Shown: one piece after another, positions 9,567 through 18,901 of the stretch
Numbering within the stretch: the stretch's first letter is position 1
Layout: the number at the start of each line of letters is the position of its first letter
Assembly (NCBI GenBank): GCA_009691785.1
Contig: SIAM01000002.1
Location: 33,434 to 97,433, forward strand
Direction: 5' to 3'
DNA length: 64,000 bases
Source of the DNA: Phycisphaerales bacterium
GTDB lineage: Bacteria; Planctomycetota; Phycisphaerae; Phycisphaerales; SM1A02
Notes under the pieces: generated by a model
What the model was told of the DNA's origin: nothing
The model's input: the letters and a program-made list of their open reading frames with translations, nothing else
Databases searched by the model: none
Made by a program: the position numbers and the translations under genes

Positions 9567-11066
9567 TCACAACATGTCCGCTGCCAGGCTGGCCAATTCA
9601 CTGCGCTCGGTGCGACTTAAAGTGACATGACCTGCGATGCGCTGGCCCTTCATGCGCTCAATCAAATGCGAAAGGCCGTTGCTTGCGGCGTCAAGATATG
9701 GATTGTCAATTTGCCCAATGTCACCCGCAAGCACAATCTTGGTGCCCTCGCCCACGCGGCTGACAATGGTCTTCACTTCATGCGGCGAAAGATTTTGCGC
9801 CTCATCAACAATGATGAACTGATGCGGAATGCTGCGACCACGGATATAAGTCAGCGGCTCCATGACTAATTTTCCGCCAGCCACAAGTTGATCCATGCGC
9901 TGCTCCGCGGTCTTGCTGTCGGCCTCATTGCCGCTGCCGCCGCGGGTTGAAAGCAGGTACGCCACATTGTCAAACACCGGCTGCATCCACAGCGCCAGTT
10001 TTTCATCTTTATCACCTGGCAAAAAGCCAATATCACGACCCATGGGCATGATGGGCCTGGCCACCAGCAATTTGTCAAAGCGCTCCTCGCGCAACACTTT
10101 GTGCATGCCCGCGGCGATAGCCAACAAAGTTTTTCCAGTGCCAGCCGCGCCGATCAGCGAGACCAGGCGAACCTCATCATCAAGTAGAAGATCCATGGCC
10201 ATGGTTTGCTGCACGTTGCGCGCAAGAATTCCATAAATCGGTTTTCGCGGACCCGTCACTGGAATCAAATGTCCAGTGTCGGAAAGCACGCGCGCCAAAC
10301 CGGTGTGGCTTTCGTCGGCATCGTCTTGCAGGACCACAAATTGATTGGCCACTAGGTCGTGGGCTTTCAACTCGCCGCCTTCAATGGTGCGGAAGATCAA
10401 GCCTTCCAATTGCTCAATGCTTAGTTGACGCTCTTGATAGAGTTCATTAATGATTGCGCTGGGACAACTCAACATGGCGTAGCCGCCGTAGAGCCAATCG
10501 GCATCCACACGGTCGGCCTCAAAGTCCTCGCTTGGAATATCAAGCGCGTCGCACTTCACGCGCGCGTTGATGTCCTTGGAAATGAAAATAGTCCGCAGAC
10601 CACTCATGTGCATCCGATGCGCAACGCCAAGAATTTTGTTGTCGGCCACATCCAGGTCCAGCGCGAAGGGCGTCTTCAAATCACAACGCTCAATGCGAAT
10701 GGAACCACCCTGCTCGTTCCACACCACGCCTTCAAACAGCCGACCAATGGAGCGCATCTTGTCCAAGCGGCGAATCACGCTGCGGGCATTGCGCCCAGTT
10801 TCATCGTTGTTTTTCTTGAAATGATCCAGCTCCTCGATCACTTGAAGCGGAATGACCACCTCGTGCTCCTCAAACTTAAAGAGCGCGTTGGGATTGTGCA
10901 GCAACACATTGGTGTCAACCACAAAGTGCTTGCGCAAGTCGGCGGCGGAATCCGATCCAACTTGAATTTTTGTTGTCGGCGCAGCCGCGGAATCCGCGGA
11001 TGGCTTGGATTTGTCGGACTTGGTTTCAGACGGCGTCCGCGATGCGGAAGACGAAGAATTCTTCAA
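9567..11066 (-). CDS. PhoH family ATPase with N-terminal PIN domain
   Basis: The protein combines a PIN-type nuclease domain (begins VVDTNVLLHNP, acidic residues also in IEELDHFKK) with a C-terminal PhoH P-loop ATPase. Walker A is GAAGTGKT, Walker B is IIVDEAQ, and ARPIMPMGRDIGFLPG is the family hallmark. Such PhoH2-like proteins are RNA helicase/ribonuclease fusions. The ORF track extends to an ATG at 11243, but the extra 59 residues look untranslated and contain an AT palindrome at DNA level. A TTG at 11066 with an upstream GGGA gives a more natural Ser-rich start. The start remains uncertain; the identity does not. Confidence 0.9.
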   Translation of the reverse strand: MKNSSSSASRTPSETKSDKSKPSADSAAAPTTKIQVGSDSAADLRKHFVVDTNVLLHNPNALFKFEEHEVVIPLQVIEELDHFKKNNDETGRNARSVIRRLDKMRSIGRLFEGVVWNEQGGSIRIERCDLKTPFALDLDVADNKILGVAHRMHMSGLRTIFISKDINARVKCDALDIPSEDFEADRVDADWLYGGYAMLSCPSAIINELYQERQLSIEQLEGLIFRTIEGGELKAHDLVANQFVVLQDDADESHTGLARVLSDTGHLIPVTGPRKPIYGILARNVQQTMAMDLLLDDEVRLVSLIGAAGTGKTLLAIAAGMHKVLREERFDKLLVARPIMPMGRDIGFLPGDKDEKLALWMQPVFDNVAYLLSTRGGSGNEADSKTAEQRMDQLVAGGKLVMEPLTYIRGRSIPHQFIIVDEAQNLSPHEVKTIVSRVGEGTKIVLAGDIGQIDNPYLDAASNGLSHLIERMKGQRIAGHVTLSRTERSELASLAADML

Positions 11067-11168
11067 GAGGCAAAGTCCCTTCGAAAAGCTGAGCGAACGA
11101 GTGGCCGAACCACAAGTCAATAGACCACTCGGATGCACTAGAGTGGATTCTAATTGCCCCCAAGTCAA

Positions 11169-11201
11169 GTTCGCGTGAACTTTATATTTTAAAAATATAA
11201 A
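11169..11201. promoter_or_regulatory. Adjacent inverted repeats in phoH/Bax-inhibitor divergent region
   Basis: A 12-base inverted repeat (GTTC-GCGT-GAAC, 11169-11180) is followed without gap by a 21-base perfect AT palindrome (10+1+10, 11181-11201). The pair lies between two divergently transcribed genes, so an operator or promoter role is plausible. No consensus for a named regulator was recognised. Confidence 0.4.
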
Positions 11202-11298
11202 TTGTGCCAAAGGCCAAACGCCTTGGGGCGAGGAAAAATACATGCTAGAAGAGTCAAACTTCCCGCTTAGTGGCTAGAATGATCGCTAAGGAGAATCC

Positions 11299-12117
11299 AT
11301 GTCCATTTTAAGATCATCCAACCCAATTCTTGCAGAGGGCCGCCTAGAGGAAGCTTTACGAAGCTCTCCAAATTCTCAAGCCACCGTCACCGTTGCTGGC
11401 GTGGTGAATAAGACCACGCTTTGCCTGGCAGTGGCCGTTGTGTTTGGCGCGCTGGGAAACTCGTTTGGAAATACCCACAAGGACGCGCTGTTCATGGTGA
11501 GCGTGGCGTCGTTTGTAGTTTCGTTGGGAGTTGGATTTGCATTGTTTGGCCGCCCAAGTTGGGCGATATTTCTGGCGCCAATTTACGCGGCGGTGCAAGG
11601 GTTTTTCATGGGCGCAATCGGAGTTGTGCTTGACAATATTTTGACGGCCAAGGGAATACAACTCACAGGCGGCATCGCGCTGCAAGCATTTATTATGACC
11701 GCGGGCGTGGCGCTGACGTGCCTCATTCTGTACCGCAGCGGCGCCGTGCGCATTACGCAACGCGGCGCATTTATTTTGTGGGCATGCGTGCTTGGTATTG
11801 GCGTGACCTATTTAATTTCATTCGTGCTGAGTTTGTTTGGCGTGGCGACTCCATTCATCTCGCTGCCAAATCAAACGGGTGGCTCAACCGGCGCATACAT
11901 TGGCTTGGCTATTAACGGGCTCATTCTGGTGGTGGCGGCGTTTACTTTTATCGCCGACATTCAACAAGTTGATCAGGCATCCAAAGAAGGCGCACCCGCA
12001 AGTAGCGAGTGGTATTTGGCGTATGGCCTAACCGTGAGCTTGGTCTGGATTTATTTTGAGTCCATGAAAATTATTTTCCGCCTTGCCATGATCTTTGGCG
12101 GCGGAAAGCGCGATTGA
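11299..12117 (+). CDS. Bax inhibitor-1/YccA family membrane protein
   Basis: This is a 272-residue protein with about seven hydrophobic helices after a polar N-terminus of some 35 residues (MSILRSSNPIL). The order of helices and the final VSLVWIYFESMKIIF helix match the Bax1-I/YccA family, inner-membrane proteins linked to calcium or proton leak and, for YccA, to FtsH control. AAGGAG stands just upstream of the ATG. It is divergent from phoH and 29 bases upstream of the Nif3-like gene, so probably co-transcribed with it. Confidence 0.87.
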   Translation: MSILRSSNPILAEGRLEEALRSSPNSQATVTVAGVVNKTTLCLAVAVVFGALGNSFGNTHKDALFMVSVASFVVSLGVGFALFGRPSWAIFLAPIYAAVQGFFMGAIGVVLDNILTAKGIQLTGGIALQAFIMTAGVALTCLILYRSGAVRITQRGAFILWACVLGIGVTYLISFVLSLFGVATPFISLPNQTGGSTGAYIGLAINGLILVVAAFTFIADIQQVDQASKEGAPASSEWYLAYGLTVSLVWIYFESMKIIFRLAMIFGGGKRD

Positions 12118-12146
12118 TCGCGCGCGTTCCACATGAAGGTTGATCA

Positions 12147-12998
12147 ATGATTGGTGAACTTGTGCTGGCAATAGATGCCGTCGCGCCGCGGCGGCTTGCT
12201 GCGGCATGGGACAACACGGGCTTGCTGCTTGGTGATCCATCGCGGGAACTTCGTCGCGCGATGCTGACCATTGACCTGACAAACGCCGTGCTGGATGAGG
12301 CGATTGCGGCCAAATGCCAGGCGATTATTGCCTATCACCCGCCCATATTTGAGCCGCTGAAACACATCACGACCACGCACGCGCATGAGCACATCTTGCT
12401 GCGTTGCGCGGAGAACAAGATTGCTATTGTGTCGCCGCATACCGCGCTTGATGCGGTGTGTGGGGGCATGACCGATTGGCTAGCGGACATGATTGATGCG
12501 GGCGAACGCGTGGCGTTGGAGCCAACCGCGCAAGAAGCGCCAAGTGAGCGCAAGTTGAATCAAGCGCGAACACGCGCGCCCAATGCGGGCAAGCCACAAG
12601 TTCATGGCCAAGGCCGCGCGCTCACGCTTACCACGCCGCGCGCAACCAACGCCATAGTCAAGCGGCTTCAAACTTCGCTGCGACTTTCGGCCGGCCAAGT
12701 TTCGTTTTGCCAATTGAACAAGTCGCGCCGCCACACTTGCGTGGCGGTGGTTCCTGGCTCTGGCGCTAGTTTGCTTGCGCTGGCCTTAGAAGCCGGTTGC
12801 ACGCTCATGGTCACCGGCGAGGCCAAGCACCACGATGTGATCCACGCGCAAGAAAATGGTTGCGACATGATTTTGCTTGGCCACACCAACTCAGAGCGCG
12901 GATTTCTGCCGCACTTTGCCAAACAATTGCAGCCGCATGTGCCGCAGATTCGTTTGTTGGTGAGCAAGCGCGATCGACATCCGCTGCAAAGCGCATAG
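12147..12998 (+). CDS. Nif3-like dinuclear metal-centre protein
   Basis: The 283-residue protein has the Nif3/YbgI fold signatures: WDNTGLLLGD at the N-terminus, IIAYHPPIF with the metal-binding His, HTALDAVCGGMTDWL, and a C-terminal MVTGEAKHHDVIHA followed by LLGHTNSERG with the distal metal ligands. The family forms hexameric toroids with two metal ions. It is sometimes labelled GTP cyclohydrolase 1 type 2, a name with weak biochemical support. Residues 120-165, between the two halves, are rich in Arg and Ala and look like a linker. Confidence 0.92.
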   Translation: MIGELVLAIDAVAPRRLAAAWDNTGLLLGDPSRELRRAMLTIDLTNAVLDEAIAAKCQAIIAYHPPIFEPLKHITTTHAHEHILLRCAENKIAIVSPHTALDAVCGGMTDWLADMIDAGERVALEPTAQEAPSERKLNQARTRAPNAGKPQVHGQGRALTLTTPRATNAIVKRLQTSLRLSAGQVSFCQLNKSRRHTCVAVVPGSGASLLALALEAGCTLMVTGEAKHHDVIHAQENGCDMILLGHTNSERGFLPHFAKQLQPHVPQIRLLVSKRDRHPLQSA

Positions 12999-13039
12999 AA
13001 CAGACGCGCGCCGCAGTCATGGCGCTCAATCCGACGCGA

Positions 13040-14047
13040 TTATTTTTCTTCACTCAATGTTTCACGCGCCAGAAGCGCGGCGCCCAACATGCCGGCGTCA
13101 TCGCCCAATTGACTTGGAACAATTTCACAGCGCTGCAATGTTTGCGGAAAAACAACGCGTTCAAAACTCTCGCGCACTCGGTACAGATACGGCTTTCCAA
13201 GCGCCTCGGAAACGCCGCCGCCCAACACCACGGTTTGCAAACTCAATACCGTAATCAGATTGGCAATGGTTAAACCCAGCAATTCGGCCGAGGCATCCAC
13301 CACTTTGCGCACAAGCGGATCGCCCTTGCCATAGCACTCCGCCAGCACGCTGCTTCCAATCGCGGATGGATCGGGCTTGCCGTCGTCGTCTTTTTCTTTG
13401 TTCAAAAATTCGCGCAACATGCTGTCGGGATAGTGCCCAAGCAACATCATCATGCTGCGCACCAACGCCGTGCGGCTGCAGTGATCTTCCAGAGTTCTGT
13501 GACCTGGACCAGCGCCTGGGAAAAGCACAACATGCCCAACTTCGCCGGCGGTATGAAACGGACCGCGCCACAATTTGCCATTGAGAATCATTCCGCCGCC
13601 AATGCCTGTACCAATCCACATGGCCAGCAAGTCGCCGCGATTTTTTCCCGCGCCCAAACGGCTTTCACCAAACGCGGCAACATTCACATCGTTGTCCACC
13701 ACCACGGGCATGTCCAATTTTTTAGACATGATGTCGCGCAGCGGAACTTTTTTCCATCCAAGATTGCCCGCATGAATCACGCTGCCCTTATCCCAATCCA
13801 CGGCGCTTGGCGCGCCAATACCAGCGGCCATGATATCTTTCATGGAAAGCTTTGCGTCTTCACACGCGCGCTCAATGCCTTCAACCATTCTAGTGATGAC
13901 CTTCTCGCGACCCTCGGTGGCCTTGGTCTTGCGGCGAGAGCGCCCAACAATTTTTCCCTTTTCGTCAATCACACCAATGCTCATGTTGGTCCCGCCTAAA
14001 TCCACGCCAACAATTGGACCGTTGAAACGTTGTTTGCGATCTACCAT
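13040..14047 (-). CDS. ROK family sugar kinase (glucokinase-like)
   Basis: The 335-residue protein begins with the phosphate-binding GVDLGGTNMSIGVID and carries VVDNDVNVAAFGE with the catalytic Asp, then WIGTGIGGGMI and HTAGEVGHV, all ROK-family marks. The usual zinc-binding Cys cluster after the GEVGH motif is not seen; the region reads GPGHRTLEDHCSR instead. A glucokinase or related hexokinase role is likely but the sugar is not fixed by sequence. It is divergent from gatC with a 48-base gap. Confidence 0.88.
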   Translation of the reverse strand: MVDRKQRFNGPIVGVDLGGTNMSIGVIDEKGKIVGRSRRKTKATEGREKVITRMVEGIERACEDAKLSMKDIMAAGIGAPSAVDWDKGSVIHAGNLGWKKVPLRDIMSKKLDMPVVVDNDVNVAAFGESRLGAGKNRGDLLAMWIGTGIGGGMILNGKLWRGPFHTAGEVGHVVLFPGAGPGHRTLEDHCSRTALVRSMMMLLGHYPDSMLREFLNKEKDDDGKPDPSAIGSSVLAECYGKGDPLVRKVVDASAELLGLTIANLITVLSLQTVVLGGGVSEALGKPYLYRVRESFERVVFPQTLQRCEIVPSQLGDDAGMLGAALLARETLSEEK

Positions 14048-14095
14048 GCGCGGAATCTAGCCGACATTGCGCCACGCTTGGTTACACTCAATTGC

Positions 14096-14407
14096 GTGAC
14101 AGAGAAACATACGCTTTCGATCGAGGAAACAGCCCATGTGGCCAAATTGGCGCGGCTTGAAATTGCGCCCACACAACTGGAACAATATCGTGGCGAACTA
14201 GCCAACGTGCTGAGCCATGTGGCCAAGTTGAAGGCCATCAACGTGGATGGCATTGAGCCGCTGACTAGCCCAGTGGACTCCACCAATCGCCTTGCGGCTG
14301 ACCAACCAGGCGCCACGCTTTCACTGGAAGAATTATTCATGAACGCCCCCGCTGTCGAGGGCCGCTTCATCGCGGTTCCAAAAGTTCTGGCGGAGGAAAT
14401 TTCATGA
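14096..14407 (+). CDS. gatC: Glutamyl-tRNA(Gln) amidotransferase subunit C
   Basis: GatC stabilises the GatCAB complex that amidates mischarged Glu-tRNA(Gln) or Asp-tRNA(Asn). The conserved ETAHVAKLARLEI opening and the later VDGIEPLTSPVD segment identify it. The ORF track starts at 14030, but family length and alignment point to GTG 14096, giving 103 residues. The stop overlaps the gatA start by four bases (ATGA), a coupled pair. No gatB lies in the window. Confidence 0.93.
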   Translation: MTEKHTLSIEETAHVAKLARLEIAPTQLEQYRGELANVLSHVAKLKAINVDGIEPLTSPVDSTNRLAADQPGATLSLEELFMNAPAVEGRFIAVPKVLAEEIS

Positions 14408-15882
14408 GCGCGCCAATAATGGACGTCGTCTCCATTGCCGACGCGGTGCGTTCTGGAAAAATGTCCGCCGAGCAAGTGGCCAAAGATTTTGTGCGCCGCG
14501 CTCAAACTGCCAACGCGTCACTGAATGCGTTTCATGAACTCTTTGAAAATGAATCCATGAATGCCGCGCGCGCCGTTGACGCAAAAGTCAAAGCGGGAAA
14601 AGATCCAGGACCACTGGCGGGCGTGCCCGTGGCCGTAAAAGATAATTTGGCTACCACGGTTGGTCGCACAACGTGCTCAAGCAAGATGCTTGAAAACTAT
14701 CGCTCACCTTTCACCGCCACATGCGTGGAGCGCCTTCAAGCCGCGGGCGCGGTGGTGATTGGAAAAACAAATATGGATGAATTTGCCATGGGCTCCAGCA
14801 CCGAGCATTGCGCGTGGGGGTGCGTGAAAAATCCCTGGGACACAACGCGCGTTCCCGGTGGTTCAAGTGGTGGAAGCGCCGTGGCCGCGGCCGCTGGTTT
14901 ATGCGGTTTTTCCATAGGAAGCGACACCGGCGGCAGCATTCGTCAACCCGCTTCATTGTGTGGCTGCGTTGGGTTCAAGCCAACCTACGGCCGCATTAGC
15001 CGCTACGGCTTGGTGGCCTTTGGCAGCAGCCTTGACCAAGTTGGTCCGCTTACCCGCAGTGTGCGCGACGCCGCGCTCACCTATCAAGTGATGGCTGGCC
15101 TTGATGATCGTGACAGCACCACCGCTGATCTCAAAGTGGAAGATCCAATGAAGGATTTGGAAACTCCAATCGCGGGGATGCGCGTTGGCGTGCCCAAACA
15201 ATATTTAAGCGACGCCAATGACGCCGCGGTGAACGCATCCGTAAACGACGCGCTGCAGCGGCTGCAAAAATTAGGCGCCACTTTGGTTGAAGTGGATCTT
15301 CCGTTGACGGACATTGGCATCAGCACCTACTACGTCATCGCGCCCGCGGAGGCCAGCGGAAACTTGGCGCGCTTTGACGGCATTCGCTATGGCTACCGCG
15401 CCGCGTTGAAGACGGGCGAAAGTTTGGACACGCTGTACTCGCGAAGCCGCGCCGAAGGATTTGGTCCTGAAGTGCAGCGGCGCATCATGCTTGGAACATA
15501 TGTGCTCAGTTCCGGTTATTACGACGCGTACTACGGCCGCGCTTTGCGCGTGCGTCGGCTCATCAAGGCGGAGTTTGACAACGCCTTCGCAAAGTGCGAT
15601 GTCATCGCGGGTCCCGCAAGTCCGTCGCCCGCGTTTGCCTTTGGCGGTATGGCTGATCCGCTAAAAATGTATCTGTGCGATGTCTACACGGTGAACACAA
15701 ATATCGCTGGTTTACCCGCTATTTCTGTGCCAATTGGCTTTGCCACAGAGGGCGCGAAGTCGCTGCCGATTGGTCTTCACCTGCAAGCGCCAGCGTTCGC
15801 CGACGCAAAATTATTGCGCGCCGCGCGAATGGTTGAAAAACTTTTCCCTGATCTGGCGCGCCAAGCGCCGCATGTTTCCTAA
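14404..15882 (+). CDS. gatA: Glutamyl-tRNA(Gln) amidotransferase subunit A
   Basis: GatA is the glutaminase subunit that releases ammonia for transamidation. The amidase catalytic triad is complete: Lys79 in VPVAVKDN, Ser154 in PGGSSGGSAV and nucleophile Ser178 in GSDTGGSIRQPA. These positions equal those in well-studied GatA proteins. The length of 492 residues is standard. It ends 18 bases before the convergent lipoprotein gene. Confidence 0.97.
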   Translation: MSAPIMDVVSIADAVRSGKMSAEQVAKDFVRRAQTANASLNAFHELFENESMNAARAVDAKVKAGKDPGPLAGVPVAVKDNLATTVGRTTCSSKMLENYRSPFTATCVERLQAAGAVVIGKTNMDEFAMGSSTEHCAWGCVKNPWDTTRVPGGSSGGSAVAAAAGLCGFSIGSDTGGSIRQPASLCGCVGFKPTYGRISRYGLVAFGSSLDQVGPLTRSVRDAALTYQVMAGLDDRDSTTADLKVEDPMKDLETPIAGMRVGVPKQYLSDANDAAVNASVNDALQRLQKLGATLVEVDLPLTDIGISTYYVIAPAEASGNLARFDGIRYGYRAALKTGESLDTLYSRSRAEGFGPEVQRRIMLGTYVLSSGYYDAYYGRALRVRRLIKAEFDNAFAKCDVIAGPASPSPAFAFGGMADPLKMYLCDVYTVNTNIAGLPAISVPIGFATEGAKSLPIGLHLQAPAFADAKLLRAARMVEKLFPDLARQAPHVS

Positions 15883-15899
15883 AGCCAAACGCAAGAATA

Positions 15900-16457
15900 T
15901 TATTGCGTTGATACTGCCGCGATTGGCGCCGCTTGAGTCGGTCTTGGTATCGCGCACAGTACGTGAAGTTGTGAATAAAAGGAACTCACAAGCGCCTTCG
16001 CGTCCTTGGTGCGCTCGCCAAACAATCCCAATGTGGCGCTGGCGCTAAGCACACCTTGCGCCGCGTCGCCCTTGACCACAAGTTCGCCTTGGTCATTATT
16101 CAAGGTCAGAATGGTGAAACGCAATCCGTCTGGTTGCACAAACTGCTCCACCACGGCCATTTCAACTTTTCGAGATCCAATGACCGCGGCCATGTACACA
16201 TCCGACCAACGCCCCACGGTTGATGTCTGCAAGGGCCGAGTGTCGTCTATGTTTTTCTGCGTGCGCGTGGATGCCATTGCTTTCAGAACGCGCTGTGACT
16301 CCGCTGACGTCAGTTCGCGGTTGACACTGGCAAGATCGCCAGGAAAAACTTCGTTGGATTGCACGATTGGCTGTGGCGTGGAGCAGGCCGCGCACAACAG
16401 AGCCGCCAGGAATACGACACGCTTCAACAATGTTTCAAACTTGTTCACGCGTACCAC
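15900..16457 (-). CDS. Putative lipoprotein of unknown function
   Basis: The 185-residue protein has a short basic N-terminus, a hydrophobic segment and a lipobox ending LCAAC-S, so it is probably an envelope lipoprotein. The mature part has no motif I recognise; it includes a polar region and a beta-rich middle (EMAVVEQFVQPDGLRFTILTL). The start is GTG at 16457 or a second GTG three codons on. It follows mutY on the minus strand with an 18-base gap, so it is probably on the same transcript. Confidence 0.65.
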   Translation of the reverse strand: MVRVNKFETLLKRVVFLAALLCAACSTPQPIVQSNEVFPGDLASVNRELTSAESQRVLKAMASTRTQKNIDDTRPLQTSTVGRWSDVYMAAVIGSRKVEMAVVEQFVQPDGLRFTILTLNNDQGELVVKGDAAQGVLSASATLGLFGERTKDAKALVSSFYSQLHVLCAIPRPTQAAPIAAVSTQ

Positions 16458-16475
16458 TTTAGCGAGTTCGCCAGT

Positions 16476-17531
16476 TTATTTTTTCGCCGCCGCGTCGGCA
16501 ATTCGCAATACCGCATTGCTCACAGCGTATTTCTTTAATTTTTCCAACTCAATCCAGCGCAATTTGGCTTGGGAACAAAACTCCACCGCATAAACACGAA
16601 TTCGAATTGTGCGATGCGTTGTGAGAAACTCAAACTCTCCACGGAATTGTTCTATGCGTTTTATTTCAGGTCGTTCGCGCAGCAACTTGCGGGCGTTGCA
16701 GACAGTTGCAGATTCAAATACCGGTGGCGACAACATTCCCGCCCACAATCCTTTCGCGGGCCGCGTTTGAACACCCATGGTGCCTTTGCGGATTTCCACA
16801 AACGCGTGATGCACTACGGTCCGTCGTGGCACGGCGGTTTGTTTCAACGGAACAAACTCCTGGGAGTTGGCCTTGAACGCGGCGCAACACACACGCACCG
16901 GACACACCATGCAACGCGGATTTTTTGGAACACACACGGTCGCACCCAATTCCATTAACGCCTCATTCAGCACCGCCGGAGATTTCGCTCCGCAAACAAA
17001 TTTTTCCGCCGTGCTCCACAGCCACTCATTTGCAATGTTGCCTTTGGTGCTTTCGCGCCAATCAGCGAGCCGCGACAACACGCGAACAACATTGCCATCG
17101 ACAATTGGCGCCGCTTGACCAAACGCAATGCTGGCAATGGCCCCCGCCGAGTAGCGGCCAATTCCTGGAAGCGATTGCAACTCGTGCGAAGTCTGCGGAA
17201 CCCGACCGCCAAACCGCGCCGTGATTATTTTTGCCGCCGCATGCAAATTTTTCGCGCGCCGGTAATAACCCAGCCCCTGCCACAACGAAAGCACATCTTG
17301 TTCGCAGGAACTTGCCAACCGCTTGGGCGTTGGAAACCGCCTCAGGAATGCCGGAAATTTTTCCGCAACTCGGCTGACCTGCGTCTGTTGAAGCATGACT
17401 TCGCTCACAAATACGCGCCACGGCGTGCGCCGCTTTCGCCATGGAAGATCTCGCAAAACCATTGGAAACCACCGCTCTAGCCGTGAAATTACGGCTGGCA
17501 TATTTGGTATTTGTTTGGCAACCTTTCTCAT
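16476..17531 (-). CDS. mutY: A/G-specific adenine DNA glycosylase
   Basis: MutY removes adenine mispaired with 8-oxoguanine. The catalytic Glu44 lies in SEVMLQQTQVSRV, the helix-hairpin-helix is LPGIGRYSAGAIASIAFG and the catalytic Asp145 sits in PIVDGNVVRVLSR. The iron-sulphur ligands are C200-x6-C207-x2-C210-x5-C216. A C-terminal NUDIX-like domain for 8-oxoG recognition follows (about 230-351). The length of 351 is typical. The ATG at 17531 is divergent from the next gene by 86 bases. Confidence 0.96.
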   Translation of the reverse strand: MRKVAKQIPNMPAVISRLERWFPMVLRDLPWRKRRTPWRVFVSEVMLQQTQVSRVAEKFPAFLRRFPTPKRLASSCEQDVLSLWQGLGYYRRAKNLHAAAKIITARFGGRVPQTSHELQSLPGIGRYSAGAIASIAFGQAAPIVDGNVVRVLSRLADWRESTKGNIANEWLWSTAEKFVCGAKSPAVLNEALMELGATVCVPKNPRCMVCPVRVCCAAFKANSQEFVPLKQTAVPRRTVVHHAFVEIRKGTMGVQTRPAKGLWAGMLSPPVFESATVCNARKLLRERPEIKRIEQFRGEFEFLTTHRTIRIRVYAVEFCSQAKLRWIELEKLKKYAVSNAVLRIADAAAKK

Positions 17532-17617
17532 GACTTGGGCGAATGCTCCCTTGCGACTCGGAGACTACCCCTTTACCCTATCCGACCACCTCACAGCTTT
17601 AAGACCCCCACACTTTT

Positions 17618-18886
17618 ATGCCAAAAATTTTCTACACAATTGAAGAAGCGTGCGCCCAGCTTGGCAAGACAGAAGCCGAAATTATGGCTTTGATCCAGGC
17701 TGGAAAGCTTCGCGAATTTCGCGATCAAGAACAGCTGAAGTTGAAAGTGGAGGATGTCAATAGTCTCAACGATAGCGATGTTGATATTCAATTAAATTCC
17801 GACCAAATCAACTTGTCCTCTGGCAGCGGTAGTTTTGAACTGGATCTGTCCGACTCCTTGTCGCCCACCATTGCGTCTGATCCAAAGAGTGCGAGTCCCG
17901 TGGGTCCATTAGCGCCGCCCGCAATTGAAGATGATTTAGCTCTTGACCTTGACTCAATGGCAAGCGCGGAAACACCATCCATTGCTCAGAAAAATGAATT
18001 AGTTGATGACACATTCACTTTGGAAATGGATTTGGATTCATCAAGTCCCGCCACTTCTGCCGCACAATCCGCGGCGCAGTCCGCTGCCGCAAGCTCAGTG
18101 TTGCCAGAGGCCGGAGAGGATTCACTCACGCTTGAACTTGATTTAGGCGAAGACAAGAGCCCTGCGCCAGCTCCTAAAAACGTCGCGCCACAAAAAGCTG
18201 CTCCAGAAATAGATTTGAACGCTGGTCTAGACGATCTCGAATTTGAAGATAATGTGAAAGGCGATGTTGCCAAAAGTCCCGCAAAAATCGCTGCAAAAAC
18301 ACCTTTAGAAAATTTTGATCAAACCATCGAAGATAACCGCGAAGGAAGTGCGGCTGGATTTGATAGCCGAATCGATAGCGCGTTGGGTGGTTCAGCAGAC
18401 TTGGTGGCCGAGACAATGAATGTGGATCAACCCGGTTCTGGAAGCGGCTTATTAGATCTCACGCAAGAAAGTGAAGACAGCCAAATGGGCGCGGCTCTTA
18501 TGGATGAGGCCTTTCAAGGCGATGATGAAGCCCCGAAAAATGCAAGTGGAATATTTGGTGGCGCATCAAACGAAAGCGGAATCCATGAAGCTGCCGTTGC
18601 CTCCATCGGATCGTCCACTGGGTCCGTTCCCGCCTTTGCAAGTGCGACCACGGCTGGAATTGAAATTTACAGCGCTTCTTGGAGTGGCTTAACTATTGGA
18701 TTGCTTGTTCCAGCAATAGTTGGTCTGACCGCCACCGCCGCAATGCTTGTTGTCAAAACACTTGGGGGCACACCAGATCTTGCAATTATGGTGGCGCAAG
18801 ATTGGATGATGTGGACAGGTGGCTATGCCGGCTCAATCGCAATCTGTGGCGCTATTGGTTTCTTTGTTGGAAAAGCAACCGAGTAA
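17618..18886 (+). CDS. Excisionase-like domain protein with acidic middle and two C-terminal membrane helices
   Basis: Residues 1-50 resemble a MerR/excisionase-type winged helix (FYTIEEACAQLGKTEAEIMALIQAGKL). Residues 50-330 are very acidic and low in complexity, with repeated short LDLD/LELDLG-like strings separated by Ser, Ala and Pro, probably disordered. The C-terminal 70 residues hold two hydrophobic helices (GLTIGLLVPAIVGLTATAAML and a Gly-rich one before VGKATE). Proteins of this general design are frequent in planctomycetes, and their function is not known to me. The psd gene starts 15 bases after the stop, so the two are probably co-transcribed. Confidence 0.7.
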   Translation: MPKIFYTIEEACAQLGKTEAEIMALIQAGKLREFRDQEQLKLKVEDVNSLNDSDVDIQLNSDQINLSSGSGSFELDLSDSLSPTIASDPKSASPVGPLAPPAIEDDLALDLDSMASAETPSIAQKNELVDDTFTLEMDLDSSSPATSAAQSAAQSAAASSVLPEAGEDSLTLELDLGEDKSPAPAPKNVAPQKAAPEIDLNAGLDDLEFEDNVKGDVAKSPAKIAAKTPLENFDQTIEDNREGSAAGFDSRIDSALGGSADLVAETMNVDQPGSGSGLLDLTQESEDSQMGAALMDEAFQGDDEAPKNASGIFGGASNESGIHEAAVASIGSSTGSVPAFASATTAGIEIYSASWSGLTIGLLVPAIVGLTATAAMLVVKTLGGTPDLAIMVAQDWMMWTGGYAGSIAICGAIGFFVGKATE

Positions 18887-18901
18887 ACGGATCACATTTC
18901 A

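Noticed and set aside
12797-13273. 158-residue plus-strand ORF
   Set aside because: It overlaps the Nif3-like gene in another frame and the ROK gene antisense, and has no motif.
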